From: Monocercomonoides exilis
Lineage: Eukaryota; Preaxostyla; Oxymonadida; Polymastigidae
Assembly: GCA_001643675.2 (NCBI GenBank)
Contig: LSRY02000003.1
Coordinates: 2,399,501-2,463,500 of the forward strand
Length of the DNA: 64,000 bases
Direction of reading: 5' to 3'
Shown here: positions 1 through 11,878 of the stretch, piece by piece
How the letters are laid out: each line of letters opens with the position of its first letter
Position numbering within the stretch: the stretch's first letter is position 1
Translations under genes and position numbers: made by a program
Notes under the pieces: generated by a model
The model's database searches: none
Seen by the model: only the letters and a program-made list of their open reading frames with translations
What the model was told of the DNA's origin: nothing

Positions 1-661
1 TTTTTATTATTTTTTGCGTTTCACTTAATTTCGATAAAAATATTCTAAAAGAAAATTTTCGTTGTCTTGTTTTTATAAGTTGAATAATAGTTATAAAACT
101 GATTGAAATGTGTATCATCAAAATTTTGAAATGAAAGAATGCGATTTGAAGAAAATGAAACAAAAATACACAATTGCAAGAATTTTGTGTAATAATCACG
201 ATTATTAGGAATTCAAGTTTTTCCTCATATTTGATTCATTTGTGAATTGATAATTTTCATGTTTCTGCTATTTAATTAACGAAAGATCTAATATCTTCAA
301 ATGTTATCTTCAATTTATCGTAATTTAGTGAAATGAAAAAAGTATTAAAAAAATGAAGAGTTAAACAATGAAAAATAACCAAAATTATAAGGAAGTTATG
401 TTCAATAACAATAGCAACACTTAAAAATCTCAGAACAAAAAACTCATTGAAATATGTGCAAATCTTTGATCAAAAAATTATAACGAAAAAATTCCAGATC
501 TTTTCACTAAATTTCAAAAAAAAATATTTTCAGGAATAGCATGCATTAACATTTTGAAGGTTTCCTGTCATTTCAATTTTAACAGAAATGCTCCTATGAG
601 CTGGAATATTTAGGTCCCGATCAATTATTTGGGTGAATGAAAATTTCTGTCTTTTTCGGGT
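1..661. other. AT-rich intergenic DNA, no gene seen
   Basis: The stretch is strongly A/T-rich with stops in all frames. I see no protein-like translation, RNA gene or repeat here. Confidence 0.6.
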
Positions 662-1903
662 TATTCTTTTGCTCTGACCTTTTTTAACCCACACTTTATT
701 TTGTGGAGCTGGCTACGGCTTAATACAAGCTTGTAGCCAACAAAAAATAACTAGAAATGTTTATTTTTCTATATTTAACTTTTACAGAAAATTTTTTTTC
801 TCACAATTTTTTTTTACTAAGAGATCTCGGTATTTTTTAATTTTATTTTTTGATCATTAAATTGATGGTCTTTCCATGAATATAACATTTTGGAAGTTTT
901 ATGCAACATCATCATAATACAGAATATTCTTTTTTTTGTGTTTTATTTTATTTTAATTTTTAAATTTTTTTATTTTTATTTTTATTTTTATTTTTATTTT
1001 TATTTTTATTTTTATTTTTATTTTTATTTTTATTTTTATTTTTATTTTTATTTTTATTTTTATTTTTTATTTTTATTTTTATTTTTATTTTTGGCTTTTC
1101 ACATTTCACAAGTTTCTTTTTCACTTGTTTTCTCATTTCATCGACTTTTCGAAAAAATGAAATTTCATGAAGAATGATGAATTTTAATAAAAATTATAAA
1201 GCAGTATCTCATTTTTAACTCAACATATAATTGGACGCTCACATAATTTTTTGTTGAATAAATATGATTGGTTTAAAAATCAAAACTACCGAAATTGATG
1301 TTGCAAATTCAACTATTTAAAATCTAATTTTCTAAACTTTTTGGAACATCTGTGTTATTTCCATTTAAACATATATAAAGGATAATCAATATTATTTTTT
1401 CAAAAATTCATCATTCTTCATGAAATTTCATTTTTTCGAAAAGTCGATGAAATGAGAAAACAAGTGAAAAAGAAACTTGTGAAATGTGAAAAGCCAAAAA
1501 TAAAAATAAAAATAAAAATAAAAAATAAAAATAAAAATAAAAAATAAAAATAAAAATAAAAATAAAAATAAAAATAAAAATAAAAATAAAAATAAAAAAA
1601 TTTAAAAATTAAAATAAAATAAAACACAAAAAAAAGAATATTCTGTATTATGATGATGTTGCATAAAACTTCCAAAATGTTATATTCATGGAAAGACCAT
1701 CAATTTAATGATCAAAAAATAAAATTAAAAAATACCGAGATCTCTTAGTAAAAAAAAATTGTGAGAAAAAAAATTTTCTGTAAAAGTTAAATATAGAAAA
1801 ATAAACATTTCTAGTTATTTTTCGTTAGCTATGAACTTGTATTAAGCCGTAGCCAGCTCCACAAAATAAAGTGTGGGTTAAAAAAGGTCAGAGCAAAAGA
1901 ATA
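662..1903. repeat. Fold-back element: two inverted arms of about 510 bp around a 217 bp spacer
   Basis: The sequence from 662 to about 1185 returns as reverse complement from about 1403 to 1903. The arms begin with TATTCTTTTGCTCTGACC and share a segment that includes GGAGCTGGCTACGGCTTAAT. Each arm carries a long TATTTT hexanucleotide array (about 964-1092 on the left, the complement at about 1497-1600 on the right). The two arrays differ slightly in length and interruptions. The spacer 1186-1402 is plain AT-rich sequence without an ORF. No target-site duplication is obvious. The poly-Phe/Tyr reading frames inside are translations of the microsatellite and are not genes. It could be a fold-back transposon or a local inverted duplication. 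Confidence 0.8.
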
Positions 1904-3009
1904 TCCTTGCAATATTGCTAATTATTGGTTTTTTTGTTATGAAACAGAATTTTGAACCTTAGGCAGATAATGGCTTTGCTTCAAATTGAATATTTTCCAT
2001 GTTCATAAAATAAGAAAAGCGTGTAGGAAAACCTTTGAGGCTTGTTAACTATTACAGAAAAATTGCGATGACTGAAAGAATTGACAAAAAATTCTTCTTT
2101 CCATTGAAATTTTTCTTTCTTTCTTTCACAAAAACAAAAAGAAATTAAAAATATCTTCAATATTTTAATAAACGAAATAATATATGACAGTATTTTTGAG
2201 TTAAAAGAATTCGAACTTTTTCTCCTGTTTTTATTTTTTCATGATGAAAAAGTCAAAAACGTATGTTCGATACTTCAAAAATTTATGTGAAGTGCCAAAT
2301 TTCACTTCAACTCTATGAAGTATTTGTGCACTTTTAAGAAATAGAACAAAAAAATTAATCTAGTTGGTGAAATAAATATGAGTGGTTATTTTTGAAATCA
2401 TAAAGTTTTTTCGGGGAATTGCTTTTTCAAAGATTGTTTGTTATTGGCAAGAGGTTTTGTATTCAAACGCTTTAATTATCACAATAGTTTCAAAAACAAA
2501 TGCATGATCTGAAATAAAAATAAAGAGGTCTTGAATATGCCTGTTCACTTTTCAGTGTTGATTTGATGATGTTCAAATAAAATTTTCGAACCGAAAATTA
2601 TGAAAGAATGAATAAGATTTCAAAAATAATCTCCCAGATAAGTCATCATTTAATGCAAATATATCAAAAGGAAAAAGAAAAAAAATGAAAAAAAAAAAAA
2701 AAAATAACACTTCATTTTATAATGTCTCTTCATATTTATATAAAAAACTCTTTTTATTATATTTGAAACGAGGTTTTTTGCTTCGAAAGTTTTGTTCCAC
2801 TCAACAATTTAAAAATCAAAAATTCATAAAACATATTGCAATTGTTGTTTGCAGCATAAAAACGAAAGATTCATTTTTATTTAAAAAAAGAAAAAGTTTG
2901 GATCATTTTTTATTTTATAAAAAATAAAGCAAAAGGAATGTCAATTAACAAAAATCAAAAGTTAATTTGTATGGGTTAGATCAAAGAAACTTTTTTTGAT
3001 TTCATTTCA
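1904..3009. other. Intergenic DNA upstream of the SPRY gene
   Basis: AT-rich DNA containing one MITE-like element (2380-2635). The Lys/Phe-rich frame at about 2685-2927 is an A-run artefact of composition and is not counted as a gene. Confidence 0.5.
2380..2635. mobile_element. MITE-like element, copy M1 (256 bp)
   Basis: The left end reads GAGTGGTTATTTTTGAAATC and the right end is its imperfect reverse complement (GATTTCAAAAATAATCTCCC). Flanks are ATAT on the left and AGAT on the right, a possible 4-bp target duplication with one mismatch. Interior blocks such as AAACAAATGCATGATCTGAA match copy M2 closely. It has no ORF and is presumably non-autonomous. Confidence 0.65.
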
Positions 3010-4511
3010 ATGGGAGGAGAACCAAAACAACGAGTTGGTGATGGACCTTGTGCAATATGTGATGTTTATAAGATAGATTGATATTATTTCCCAAGTTTAT
3101 TTTAACTTTATAAAATACAAAATTGGTATTTTTAGTTACGTCAACTTCAAGTAATTTTGGATGAAATAAAAACCATTCCTTCGCAAAGGTGTAATTCTAT
3201 TCAACAATTATTAGCATTTTATGCAGCAAGTGTGCATGATTAATGTATTTTTGGTAAAAATAATTTTTTTAAAGATCCTTCGAATGCCTCGGAGATGAAC
3301 AAATTAGCCTTTATATCGACAATTGTAAGTACATTAACCGAGGAATCTAGCTCGCTTTATAAAGAGTTAGCAGAAGCGCTCATTTCAATTTTGTCTCTTC
3401 ATGAATTAAACGAGAAAGGCGACTCAATGGGAACTGGAATTGTTCTTGTGAATAGCCTGTTAGCGTTGACTCAATGTTCTCATGAAAATGTATCTTCTTG
3501 TGGAATGATGGCTCTTTCTAATCTCATTTCAACCAATCCAACATACAATCTTATTATTTCACAATCAAGCTTTTTCTATTTATTACCTGATATTTTGCAG
3601 GAGAAGCAATCTTCATCGATTAAATCGAATTCATCTTTTAATTTGTCTTTGACTGCTTCGACTGCAGCAACCCCTCAATCTTCAGCCTCTCCTTCACTTT
3701 CAGATTCAGCACAAAGTTTTCAAAAATCATCTTCTTTTCCACTTTCAAACAAAGCAAGGCTTATGGGATTAGCGTCTGCATTGCTAAAGAGAGGAGTTGT
3801 TATTCCTCGTTGCGTAGAGCTGCTTAGGGCCGCGACTGAGCTTATGGATTCTGAAGACGACGAGTTGGCCGGAAAGGCTGCGGAGCTGGTTGTTTTGCTC
3901 AAAAGGAGAGTTGTCATCGGCCCATCTGGAAGTGAGATGATGATGACACAGGCCAAGCTGGGTGCGACCTCAGTGCGTCCTGAAGGCTCATCACTGGAAG
4001 CAAGTGCCTCCTCAGCCACGCCTGCGCTGCCGACGCTTGCATCCATTGAAAAGGAGCTTCGGATAAAAGATGAGGAGATCAATCGCATGAGGAGGGAAAA
4101 CGAGCGACTTATGGGCGAACTGAAGAAGAAGATGAAAGAGGAAGAAATGCCGGCGCAATCGTCCTCGACGCCTTCCCAGTCGAGTTCGGGCTGTTCGAGC
4201 TGCCCGAGCCCTCCGCCTCTGAATCCGTTCGGAGTGAATGAGCTGCCAGAGGCAGTACTCAACCCAATGTGGGGAATCCCTCCGCATTCGTCAGCCGAGG
4301 CGAGGGGAGACATTGTGACGCTGACGAACGCCAACACGGCGGTGTTTACGGTGGGGCCGGAGATCAGAAGAGGAATATGGCGTCTGGAGATGGAGATGAC
4401 ATCGCAGCACAAGGACGGGGGATACAGATGTGTGTATATGCAAGTGGGGATTATGAGTGAGTGGGAAATGATGTTGAAAAGGAAAGAAATAAAAAATGAA
4501 TTTGAAAGTTA

Positions 4512-4542
<31 letters not shown>

Positions 4543-5581
4543 TTTTTGATAAATAAGAGAAAGAGATGCTTGTTTGATTGGATATTTTTTTAAATCTATT
4601 TTTTTAATCTTTTATTTCTGGATATTTTTTGAGAAATTTAGTGATATTCATTTTTTTCTTATCATTTTTTTAAACTTCATTTTTCATTTATATTCTTTTC
4701 ATTTAACAGTTATTGGAATAACACCTTCGAATCACATTACTCCTGTTGGAAAGTTCTTGACTGATGATATCTGTTTGCGTTTCTATTGATATTTAGTGTA
4801 ATTCGATAATAACATTTATTTTTATTGATAATTCCATGACTGCTGTAAATCATATGGAAAATACTCTTTTTTCAAAAGACACTGCATGTTTCAGTGTATT
4901 TGCGTATGTCAATATGTCTTCATTTTTTCAACTGAGTTTTCTTTATTTCTTCATATTTCATCCACGTTTCTTTTATTCTTTTTATGTTATTTGGGCTTTG
5001 AACATAAAAAATGAAAATATGAATTTTTCATTTATGAACCTTTGAATTATTATTATTATTGTAATATTCAATTTTTATATTCAATTTTTAATAATTTTTT
5101 ATTTATTTTCATTGAAAATTCATTCAAAACTTCATTTTCTCGACCTTCTTCTTCTTCTTCCTCCTCCTCCTCTCCACAACACTTCCATTCCAGAGGGAAA
5201 GTGTGGTGCAACGGAAACCGGACAACAGGCAACCACCCTGCCGAGAACGGGAGGGCGCTGGCCGTCGAGCTGGACATGGACTCTCCTTCGCGCTCGTGCC
5301 ATCTGTTTGTGAACGGGCGCCAGCAGCCCATTTTCATTGGCGACCTGCCAGCCTCTGTGAAATTTATCGTATGAGGAAATTTTTCACTTTTCTTTCTTTT
5401 ATTTTATTATTTATAATCGTTATTATAATTTATCTGCCATTTGTTAATTTTTTTTTTGATTGAAAAGGTTTCTTTGTCGTGTGTCGGTTCAAACTGCCGG
5501 TTCATGTCTCTGAAGCGCTTGCCCGTAAGGCACATAGCAGATCTTCCGAAAGCAAAAGTGTTCAAGTACAAATTGATGTAG
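3010..5581 (+). CDS. SPRY (B30.2)-domain protein with helical N-terminal region, at least six exons
   Basis: Probable exons are 3010-3063, 3136-3229, 3275-4456, 4710 to about 4770, about 5194-5368 and 5468-5581. The start is the ATG opening MGGEPKQRVGDGPCAIC. Introns of 72, 45, 253 and 99 nt have GT-AG ends and keep frame. Exon 3 encodes an ARM-like helical region (LISILSLHELNEKGDSMGTG, MMALSNLIS), a Ser-rich linker, a short coiled coil (RIKDEEINRMRRENERLMGE) and then the start of SPRY (TLTNANTAVFTVGPEIRRGI). The domain continues with GKVWCNGNRTTGNHP and AVELDMDSPSRSCHLFVNG in exon 5 and ends near CRFMSLKRLPV before TAG at 5579. The link between exon 4 and the exon at 5194 is not resolved; one small exon may be missing. 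SPRY domains mediate protein interactions. No catalytic domain is visible, so the partner is unknown. Confidence is good for the family and moderate for exon ends. Confidence 0.75.
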
Positions 5582-6846
5582 ACATTCACAATGATGCTGT
5601 ATTTGCTAGAACGCTCAGTAATTGTATGAACTGTTGCTTTTTTTTAACAATTGTTTTGTTGTTTAACAACCCTGTTTTCTCTTTCTTTTTTGAATTAATT
5701 GCATTTCTTCAATTTTATATAAATTTAGTGAGATCAAGTTAATTTTGAAGTCTTTGTGATAGTATCATTCATATTGATAAACTCAAATGTTTGATGGTGC
5801 TCTTTTTGATTTCAAAGAAGGCGTTATGATATTTATCTTGAAACGTACATATAAACTAATTCAAAAATTTGAAGCATTTGATTAAATGAAACACTTCGAT
5901 TTTTGATAATATTTATTGTTTTTTTTTTTAATTTTTGAACCTTTTTTTATTTTTATGAAGTGTAATTCGAATGGTTTTATTTTTCAGAATTGTGATTGAA
6001 AACGTGGAGAATAAAACATGAATGACTTCAAACTATTTAATTTTGAAATGGGTTTTTAAACATTAAAATAAAGGAGAATTTTGTTAAAAGTTGTTCATTG
6101 AAATTTCTTATATTCTTATTTATCATTTTTTCAATCAGATTTGTAATTTTCCAAACTTCAATAAAATACTGAAAATGAAGTGAAAAATTCGAAAAAATAA
6201 AGTTTAGAAAAGAATTTACGTGATAACTTTACCCCCCTAAATCATCAAATGATGATCCACAGCAGGATTAGTTTAACCAAGCTCAGAGCTTGAAGTTTCT
6301 TTATTTATTAAAAATTTTCAACCCTCTTCATAAATCATAAAAGTTTTCAATGTGTTTTTTTCCCTTTTCTTCTCAAATCCAAGTTCCAACTCAAATTCCA
6401 TCTTCCTTCTATCACTCTTCCTTTCAACTGAAATCTCTTCCATCTTCTCAATTCCATTTTCTTTTCAATTCTCCCCTCAAAGAATGCTCTTTATTCTCAT
6501 TCACTTTCTTTTTCTTTTTCAAATTTTGATTTGTTATTATTTCCTTCATCAATTTATTTCCTTGTTTCTTTTTCATTTTAATCTTTATCTCTCTTGTGCA
6601 TATTTTCAAATGTGAAGAAATTCAATCAGATGAAGCGAATGAAGATAATGAAGAAGACGAAAATGAAGAGGAAGAAGAAGCTAAGTGATATGATGCATAA
6701 GAAGATGACGAAGAAGATAAATGGATAGAATGAGTTGATTGAAAATTGAGAATTGTGAAGATAAATGAAAACAAACAAAAATGAAGATGTTCGCAAAAGT
6801 TGTTCTTATCTTGTTTTCCATCTTTTAATAAACTTTCTTTTTGTAA
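5582..6846. other. Intergenic DNA leading into the cassette array
   Basis: 5582-6300 is plain AT-rich sequence. From about 6350 the DNA becomes TC-rich (TTCTTCTCAAATCCAAGTTC) and then GA-rich around 6620-6720. This resembles the 3' tail of a cassette and the spacers between later cassettes, so a cassette tail without its coding part may lie here. No gene is seen. Confidence 0.45.
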
Positions 6847-7770
6847 ATAAAATCCTCCAACTCATCCTTCTCCATCCACTCAATCATCTTCCTCCACGCT
6901 CACAACCCCATCGATAGCGCCATCCTCCCCAACCTCAACAGTCCTTCCACTTCTCTCTCTGCCTTCAACACCTCTTTTCTCCACCAAATACGATCTTCGA
7001 CAAATGCTGCTGTTGAGTATATTGGAACTGAATCTCAAAGAGTGAAACCTGGAAGACTGGATTCCTTTGATGTTAACAGCCACAAATTTGAATGGTGCGA
7101 ATGGAATAATTCAAACAGTGGAAGCAGTCGTGGTGGTGCACTTTATGTTGTTTGCACAAATGCAAATCTCGCAATTACATCTTGTTCATTTTTCAATTGT
7201 TCAAGTGGTGATCATGGTGGAGCGTTATTCGTTCAAACTTTGTCAAATGTTAATATCACAACATCTAATTTTTCAAATTGTTCGGCGTTGCACGCAGGAG
7301 CTGCTTATGTAGGCTGGCCTCAATCAAATTCTGATTGGTCATTCTCGAAAAACAGAGTTGAGAATTGTTCAATAACTGGCTGTTGCGGAACTGGTTGGTA
7401 TTTTGCACTCGAAGGAACTCCAACAAGTGCTCAATTCCTGTTCACAAAATGTAAGTGCATTTCAAATACTGGCGGAGACTCCACTGGTTCTCTAACATTT
7501 AATTATCCTCCAGAAAACAAGCCAAATCAATTTTCAGTCAATGATTGTCAGTTTAGAAACAACGAATTGACTGCTTCTGCAAATTATGGAGGAGCTGGGT
7601 TGTGTTGCACAAACACCTTCACTTGGATGAGTGGAATGAAATTCATCACATTCTGTTTCTTCGATGGAAACACAGCAACTAATGGCAGAGGAAACGATGT
7701 GTTCTTCAATGGCAGCAGCATCACTCAATCTCCGTTTGAAAATTGCGGTTCAACAACTCCAACACTATGA
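6847..7770 (+). pseudogene. Cassette A: Pmp-like beta-helix protein fragment, no start codon
   Basis: The frame is open from just after TAA at 6844 to TGA at 7768 but contains no ATG near its start, and it begins in the middle of the family (SIHSIIFLHAHNPIDSAILP). Beta-helix repeats follow, with GGALYV, SCSFFNCSSGDHGGALFV, SNFSNCSALHAGAAYV, CGTGWYF, KCKCISNTGGDSTGSLTF, FRNNEL and GRGNDVFFNGSSI. N-x-S/T sequons are frequent. Where relatives read TPTKRVWN, this copy reads TPTL and stops because of base changes at 7765-7770. Past the stop, degraded homology continues (TADNSE, stop, then a WLP match). It has neither N-terminal signal nor C-terminal half. It is either a pseudogene or a silent donor for recombination. 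Confidence 0.75.
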
Positions 7771-8460
7771 GTGTGGAATAAAAATACAGCTGATAACTCT
7801 GAATAAAACATCTGGCTTCCTCATCTTTTCTCTCATAATTCTTCCAATTAAATGCTTTTCCCGCTTTCTTCATTTTTCCAAGCATTTTTGCTTTCTTTAT
7901 TTTCTTCCTTCATCATGCTTCAAATTTTCTATCTTTTTTTTCAAAACTTTTGATTTCTCCTGCATTTCGTCTTTTGTCTCTGCTTGTTGTTTCGCTTCTC
8001 GAACACTTTCCTCTGTTTATTCAATTATTCTTCTTCTCAAATCCAACTTCCAACTCAAACTTTGAATTCAATCTTCTTCTTCCTTTCATTCAAAAAAACC
8101 TCTTCCATTTTCTCAATTTCATTTCCATTTAGCATGCACCCTAAATCAAGAATTTCTTTTCCTATCCTCTTCCAATTTTCATTTGAAATCTTTTCCTTCA
8201 TCAATGTATTTGCTTGTTTCCATTTCTTTTTTCTCTTTATTTCTAATGCTGACACAATTGATGGAGAATTCAAAATGGATGAAGTGGATTTTGAGGAAAC
8301 TGTTGTGCGACATGTTGGAGTTTTGCAAGAACACGACGAAGACGACGAAGACGAAGACGACGAAGACGAAGACGAGGATGATGAATGAATAGTACAAGCT
8401 GATTGATGATCGATATTTGCGGAAATGAATGATAGCAAATTGAACAAAGAGTTTCGCTGA
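7771..8460. other. Spacer between cassettes A and B
   Basis: It is a TC-rich decayed cassette tail (TTCTTCTCAAATCCAACTTC) followed by a GACGAA array at 8330-8382 and a conserved block (TTGCGGAAATGAATGATAGC) just before cassette B. The same array and block precede cassette C. The acidic and poly-Ser frames here come from the GACGAA repeat, not from a gene. Confidence 0.55.
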
Positions 8461-9726
8461 AATCATTTTTTCTTCTTCCATTTTTGTTTGTTTTTCTTAC
8501 TAACAAAATCCTCCAATTCAACCATCTTCAAACACATCCACAACCCCATTGATGGTGCCATCCTCCCTAACCTAAACAGCCCATCCACTTCCCTCTCTGC
8601 CTTCAATGCTTCTTTCCTCCACCAAACTCGATCTTTATCAAATGATCTTGTAAGATATAACGGTTCTGAATCTCAAAGAAAGGAATTAAGTCGATTGTCC
8701 TTTACTGATTTGAACAGCTATCTCTTTGAATGGTGTGAATGGAATGATTCAAAAAGTGAATCAAGTCGTGGAGGTGCACTTTGTATCGATTGTGCAAATG
8801 CAAATCTCACAGTCACTTCTTGTTCGTTCAACAATTGTTCGGCAAAAGGACACAATGGTGGAGCATTAGATTGCTTTTATCTGTTAAACGTTAACATCAC
8901 AACATCTAATATCACAGATTGTTCCGCTTTACATGGAGGAGCTGTTGAAATAGCATATCCACAATCCACTTCCGATTGGTCCTTCTCAGAAAACAGAGTG
9001 GAAAATTGTTCAATAACTGATTGGTGTGGAACGGGTTGGTATTTCTGGCTCAATAATATGACTTCAACTTGCCAATTTCTGTTTTCTGAATGCAAATGTA
9101 TTGCAAATTCTGGTGGTGATTCTGCTGGTTCTCTCACATTCAATTCTCCTCCAACCAATAAGCCAAATCAATTTTTAGTTAATGATTGTCAGTTCTTAAA
9201 TAATAAATTGACATCAAATTCAACTTCATGGGGAGGTGCTGCGCTGTGTTGCACAGCAACTTATTCCTGGATGAGCGGAAATAAATTCATCACATTCTGC
9301 TTTTTCAATGGCAACACAGCAACAAATGGCAGAGGGAATGATGTATTCTTTAATGGTAATTCCATAGCTCAATCTCCGTTTGAGAATTGTGGATCAACAA
9401 CCCCATCAAAAAGAGTGTGGAATGCAGGAACTGCAGATAGCGGTGTGTATAATGGCTGGCTTCCTTTTATCACTCAGAATAAAATCGTTGCCAACAATGG
9501 AACTGATGCTGATGCCTGTGGCAGACCCCAACAGACCCCATGTGCCACCATCGAGTATGCCCTCACCGGCTTCATTCCCCTCCTCCAAGACGCCTCTCTC
9601 ACCCTCCTTTCCTCAACATTTGTTCCTCTTCAAACACTCACCTTCGGAGCAGTCGACACAAAAATCACTGGAAATGATAAACTTTATCTGATTCTCATAT
9701 TAATTCTTTCGTTTTCTCATTTTTGA
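8461..9726 (+). pseudogene. Cassette B: Pmp-like beta-helix protein fragment, no ATG
   Basis: The frame is open from after TGA at 8458 to TGA at 9724 and has no in-frame ATG near its beginning. It joins the family at SSNSTIFKHIHNPIDGAILP and runs through the repeat region (GGALCIDCANANLTVTSCSF, SALHGGAVEI, CGTGWYFWL, FLNNKL, GRGNDVFFNGNSI). It continues past GWLPFITQNKIV into the second segment (ACGRPQQTPCATIEYAL), then leaves the family after DTKITGN and ends with a short hydrophobic tail. Cassettes E and F end at the same point, so the 3' boundary is shared. Cassette E occupies the mirror position on the other side of the palindrome. It may be non-coding as it stands; the intact frame over 1.2 kb suggests recent function or continual repair from paralogues. 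Confidence 0.75.
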
Positions 9727-10771
9727 CCATTTTCCATTTCACAGAAATATCCTATACCTATCATCTTCTTTTCATCAGAAGTTTATTTTTTTCAATCTAT
9801 CTTTAATCTCCGCTCATATAAAACCATTTCTTCAAAATTTCTTCCTCTATTTTCTCCTTTTCATCAAATATGAATTGAGCTCAAGAAAAAAGATTCATCG
9901 CTTTCATCTCTTCAAATAGGATTTCTTCAGGCATATCAACATGCTCTTCTAAATTTTCCTTTTCTTTTCATTTTCAACAATTTGCTCCAGTTTCGTATCT
10001 GTGTAATCTGCAGAAGGCTATTTAGGAACACATCCATTTCATAAATGAATTGCTTCAATGCCCATTCCTTTTCACTTCAGATGCTTGATCTTCAAAATCA
10101 AAAAAGTCAGATTCAATCTCCGTTTTCTGTTGAATGCCTGATGATCAGCTTCTCTTGGTTAAACATTGAACAATTTCCTTTGTAAAATAACATTAGCTGT
10201 TATTCTGTGAAAGAATGAAAGATGAGGCTTGGCCCTGAATTTGACGGGAGTTGAATGAAATGAAAAAAACAGTATCATTTTTGTTGATCATCAAAGAAAT
10301 CGAAGAAGAATGCAACGGAAATGAAATGAGCTGAATTTGAGCAGATAGTTTATTTTCTTCGTCGGAATCGTGATTGAAAAATGAAAAGAAAGCTCTTTTA
10401 TCGATTGACTGCAGAGACGAAGGAAAGGAAATGAAACAATTTTCGGCTTAATTTGGTAGCTCTGCAGAATTGAATAGCATAAATGCATTTGAAGATCGAT
10501 GCTCTGACCCAGAAGGGAGTGAGAAAAAATATTAATGAAGAAGACTAAAAATGTGAAGAAAAAGAAGAAGAAGAAAAGAAGAAGAAAAGAAGAAGAAGGA
10601 GGAGGAGGAGAAGACGACGAAGACGACGAAGACGAAGACGAGGATGATGAACGAATAGAACAAGTTGATTGATGGTCGAGATTTGCGGAAATGAACGATA
10701 ACAAATTGAACAGAGAGTTTCGCTGAAATCGTTATTTCTTGTTTTTCAACTTTGTTTCCGTGCTCTTCTGA
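9727..10771. other. Spacer between cassettes B and C; left palindrome arm begins at about 9839
   Basis: Non-coding cassette tail, including the block CGGGAGTTGAATGAAATGAA that recurs after other cassettes (near 24,836, 29,07x, 36,39x and, more diverged, 57,51x). Identity with the mirror arm begins at about 9839. Near 10,213 this arm lacks 31 bp that are present near 29,127-29,157 in the mirror copy. A GAAGAAG/GACGAA array at 10,560-10,640 precedes cassette C. Confidence 0.6.
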
Positions 10772-11878
10772 CAAGAAGAATCCTCCAATCCCTCCTTCTC
10801 CATCTACTCAACCATCTTTGTCTTCACCCACAACCCTATCGATGGCGCCATCCTCCCCAACCTCAACAGCCCATCAACTTCCCTCTCTGCCTTCAATGCC
10901 TCTTTCCTCCACCAAACACGCTCTTCACCAAATGCTGCTGTTGTATATGTAGGAAATGAAACTCACAGAAAATCACCTGGAAGACTGACTTCATTTGATG
11001 AGAACAGCCATCGCTTTGAATGGTGCGAGTGGAATGATTCTAATAGCGGAAGTGCCTGGGGAGGTGCGCTGATAGTTAACTGCACAAACGCAAATCTCAC
11101 AATAGAATCTTGTTCTTTTCGCAATTGTTCAACTACTGGGGAAGCAGGAGCATTATACTGTGGGCAACTATTGAAATTAAACATTGAAAAATCCAACTTC
11201 ACCAGCTGTTCAGCTGCTCATGGTGGAGCAGTCACTTCTTGGGCTCCTCAATCAAATTCTGATTGGTCATTCTCGGAAAACAGAGTGGAAAATTGTTCAA
11301 TAACTGATTGGTGTGGAACTGGCTGGTATTTTAATATGTATTATTTCCCAGAAAACGGTCAATTCTTGTTTTCCAAATGCAAGTGCATTTCAAACTCTGG
11401 TGGAGATGCAGCTGGTTCTCTCACATTTTATCATCCTCCAAGCAACAAACCAAGTCAGTATTCAATCAATGATTGCCACTTCATAAACAACAATCTGACT
11501 GCCTCTTCCACATATGGAGGTGCCGCAATGTGTTTTTATCCTCCTTTTTCCTGGATGAGTGGAGTAAAATTCATCACATTCTGTTTCTTCGATGGCAACG
11601 CAGCCACAAATGGCAGGGGAAACGATGTGTTCTTCAGTGGTAATGCCATCACCCAATCTCCGTTTGAGAATTGTGATTCAACAACCCCAACAAAAAGAGT
11701 GTGGAAAGCTGGTACTGCTGATAACGTTGAGAAAAATGACAGGTTTTGGCTTTTCTTTTCATATTCTTCCAATGGAATTCCTTTCTCACTATCTTCTCTT
11801 TTCCATCCATTTTTGCCTTTTCTATTTTCTTCTCTTAACATGTTTTTGATTTCTTCTACGTCTCATCATCTTGCTTGA
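10772..11878 (+). pseudogene. Cassette C: Pmp-like beta-helix protein fragment, no ATG
   Basis: The frame is open from after TGA at 10769 to TGA at 11876 with no ATG before the repeat region. It enters the family at STIFVFTHNPIDGAILP and contains LTSFDENSHRFEWCEW, GGALIVNCTNANLTIESCSF, SAAHGGAVTS, CGTGWYF, a NMYYFPENGQFLFSKCKC block shared with cassette H, and GRGNDVFFSGNAI. After TKRVWKAGTADNVEKN it loses clear homology and ends in a hydrophobic tail rich in Phe and Ser. The identical mirror copy is C' at 27,461-28,567. Its 3' end faces cassette D across a 3.1 kb shared tail. Confidence 0.75.

Noticed and set aside
890-1177. Poly-Phe/Tyr ORF, mirrored at 1418-1675
   Set aside because: Translation of the TATTTT array inside the fold-back element.
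2685-2927. Lys/Phe-rich ORF
   Set aside because: A/T composition only, with no conserved motif and no splice context.
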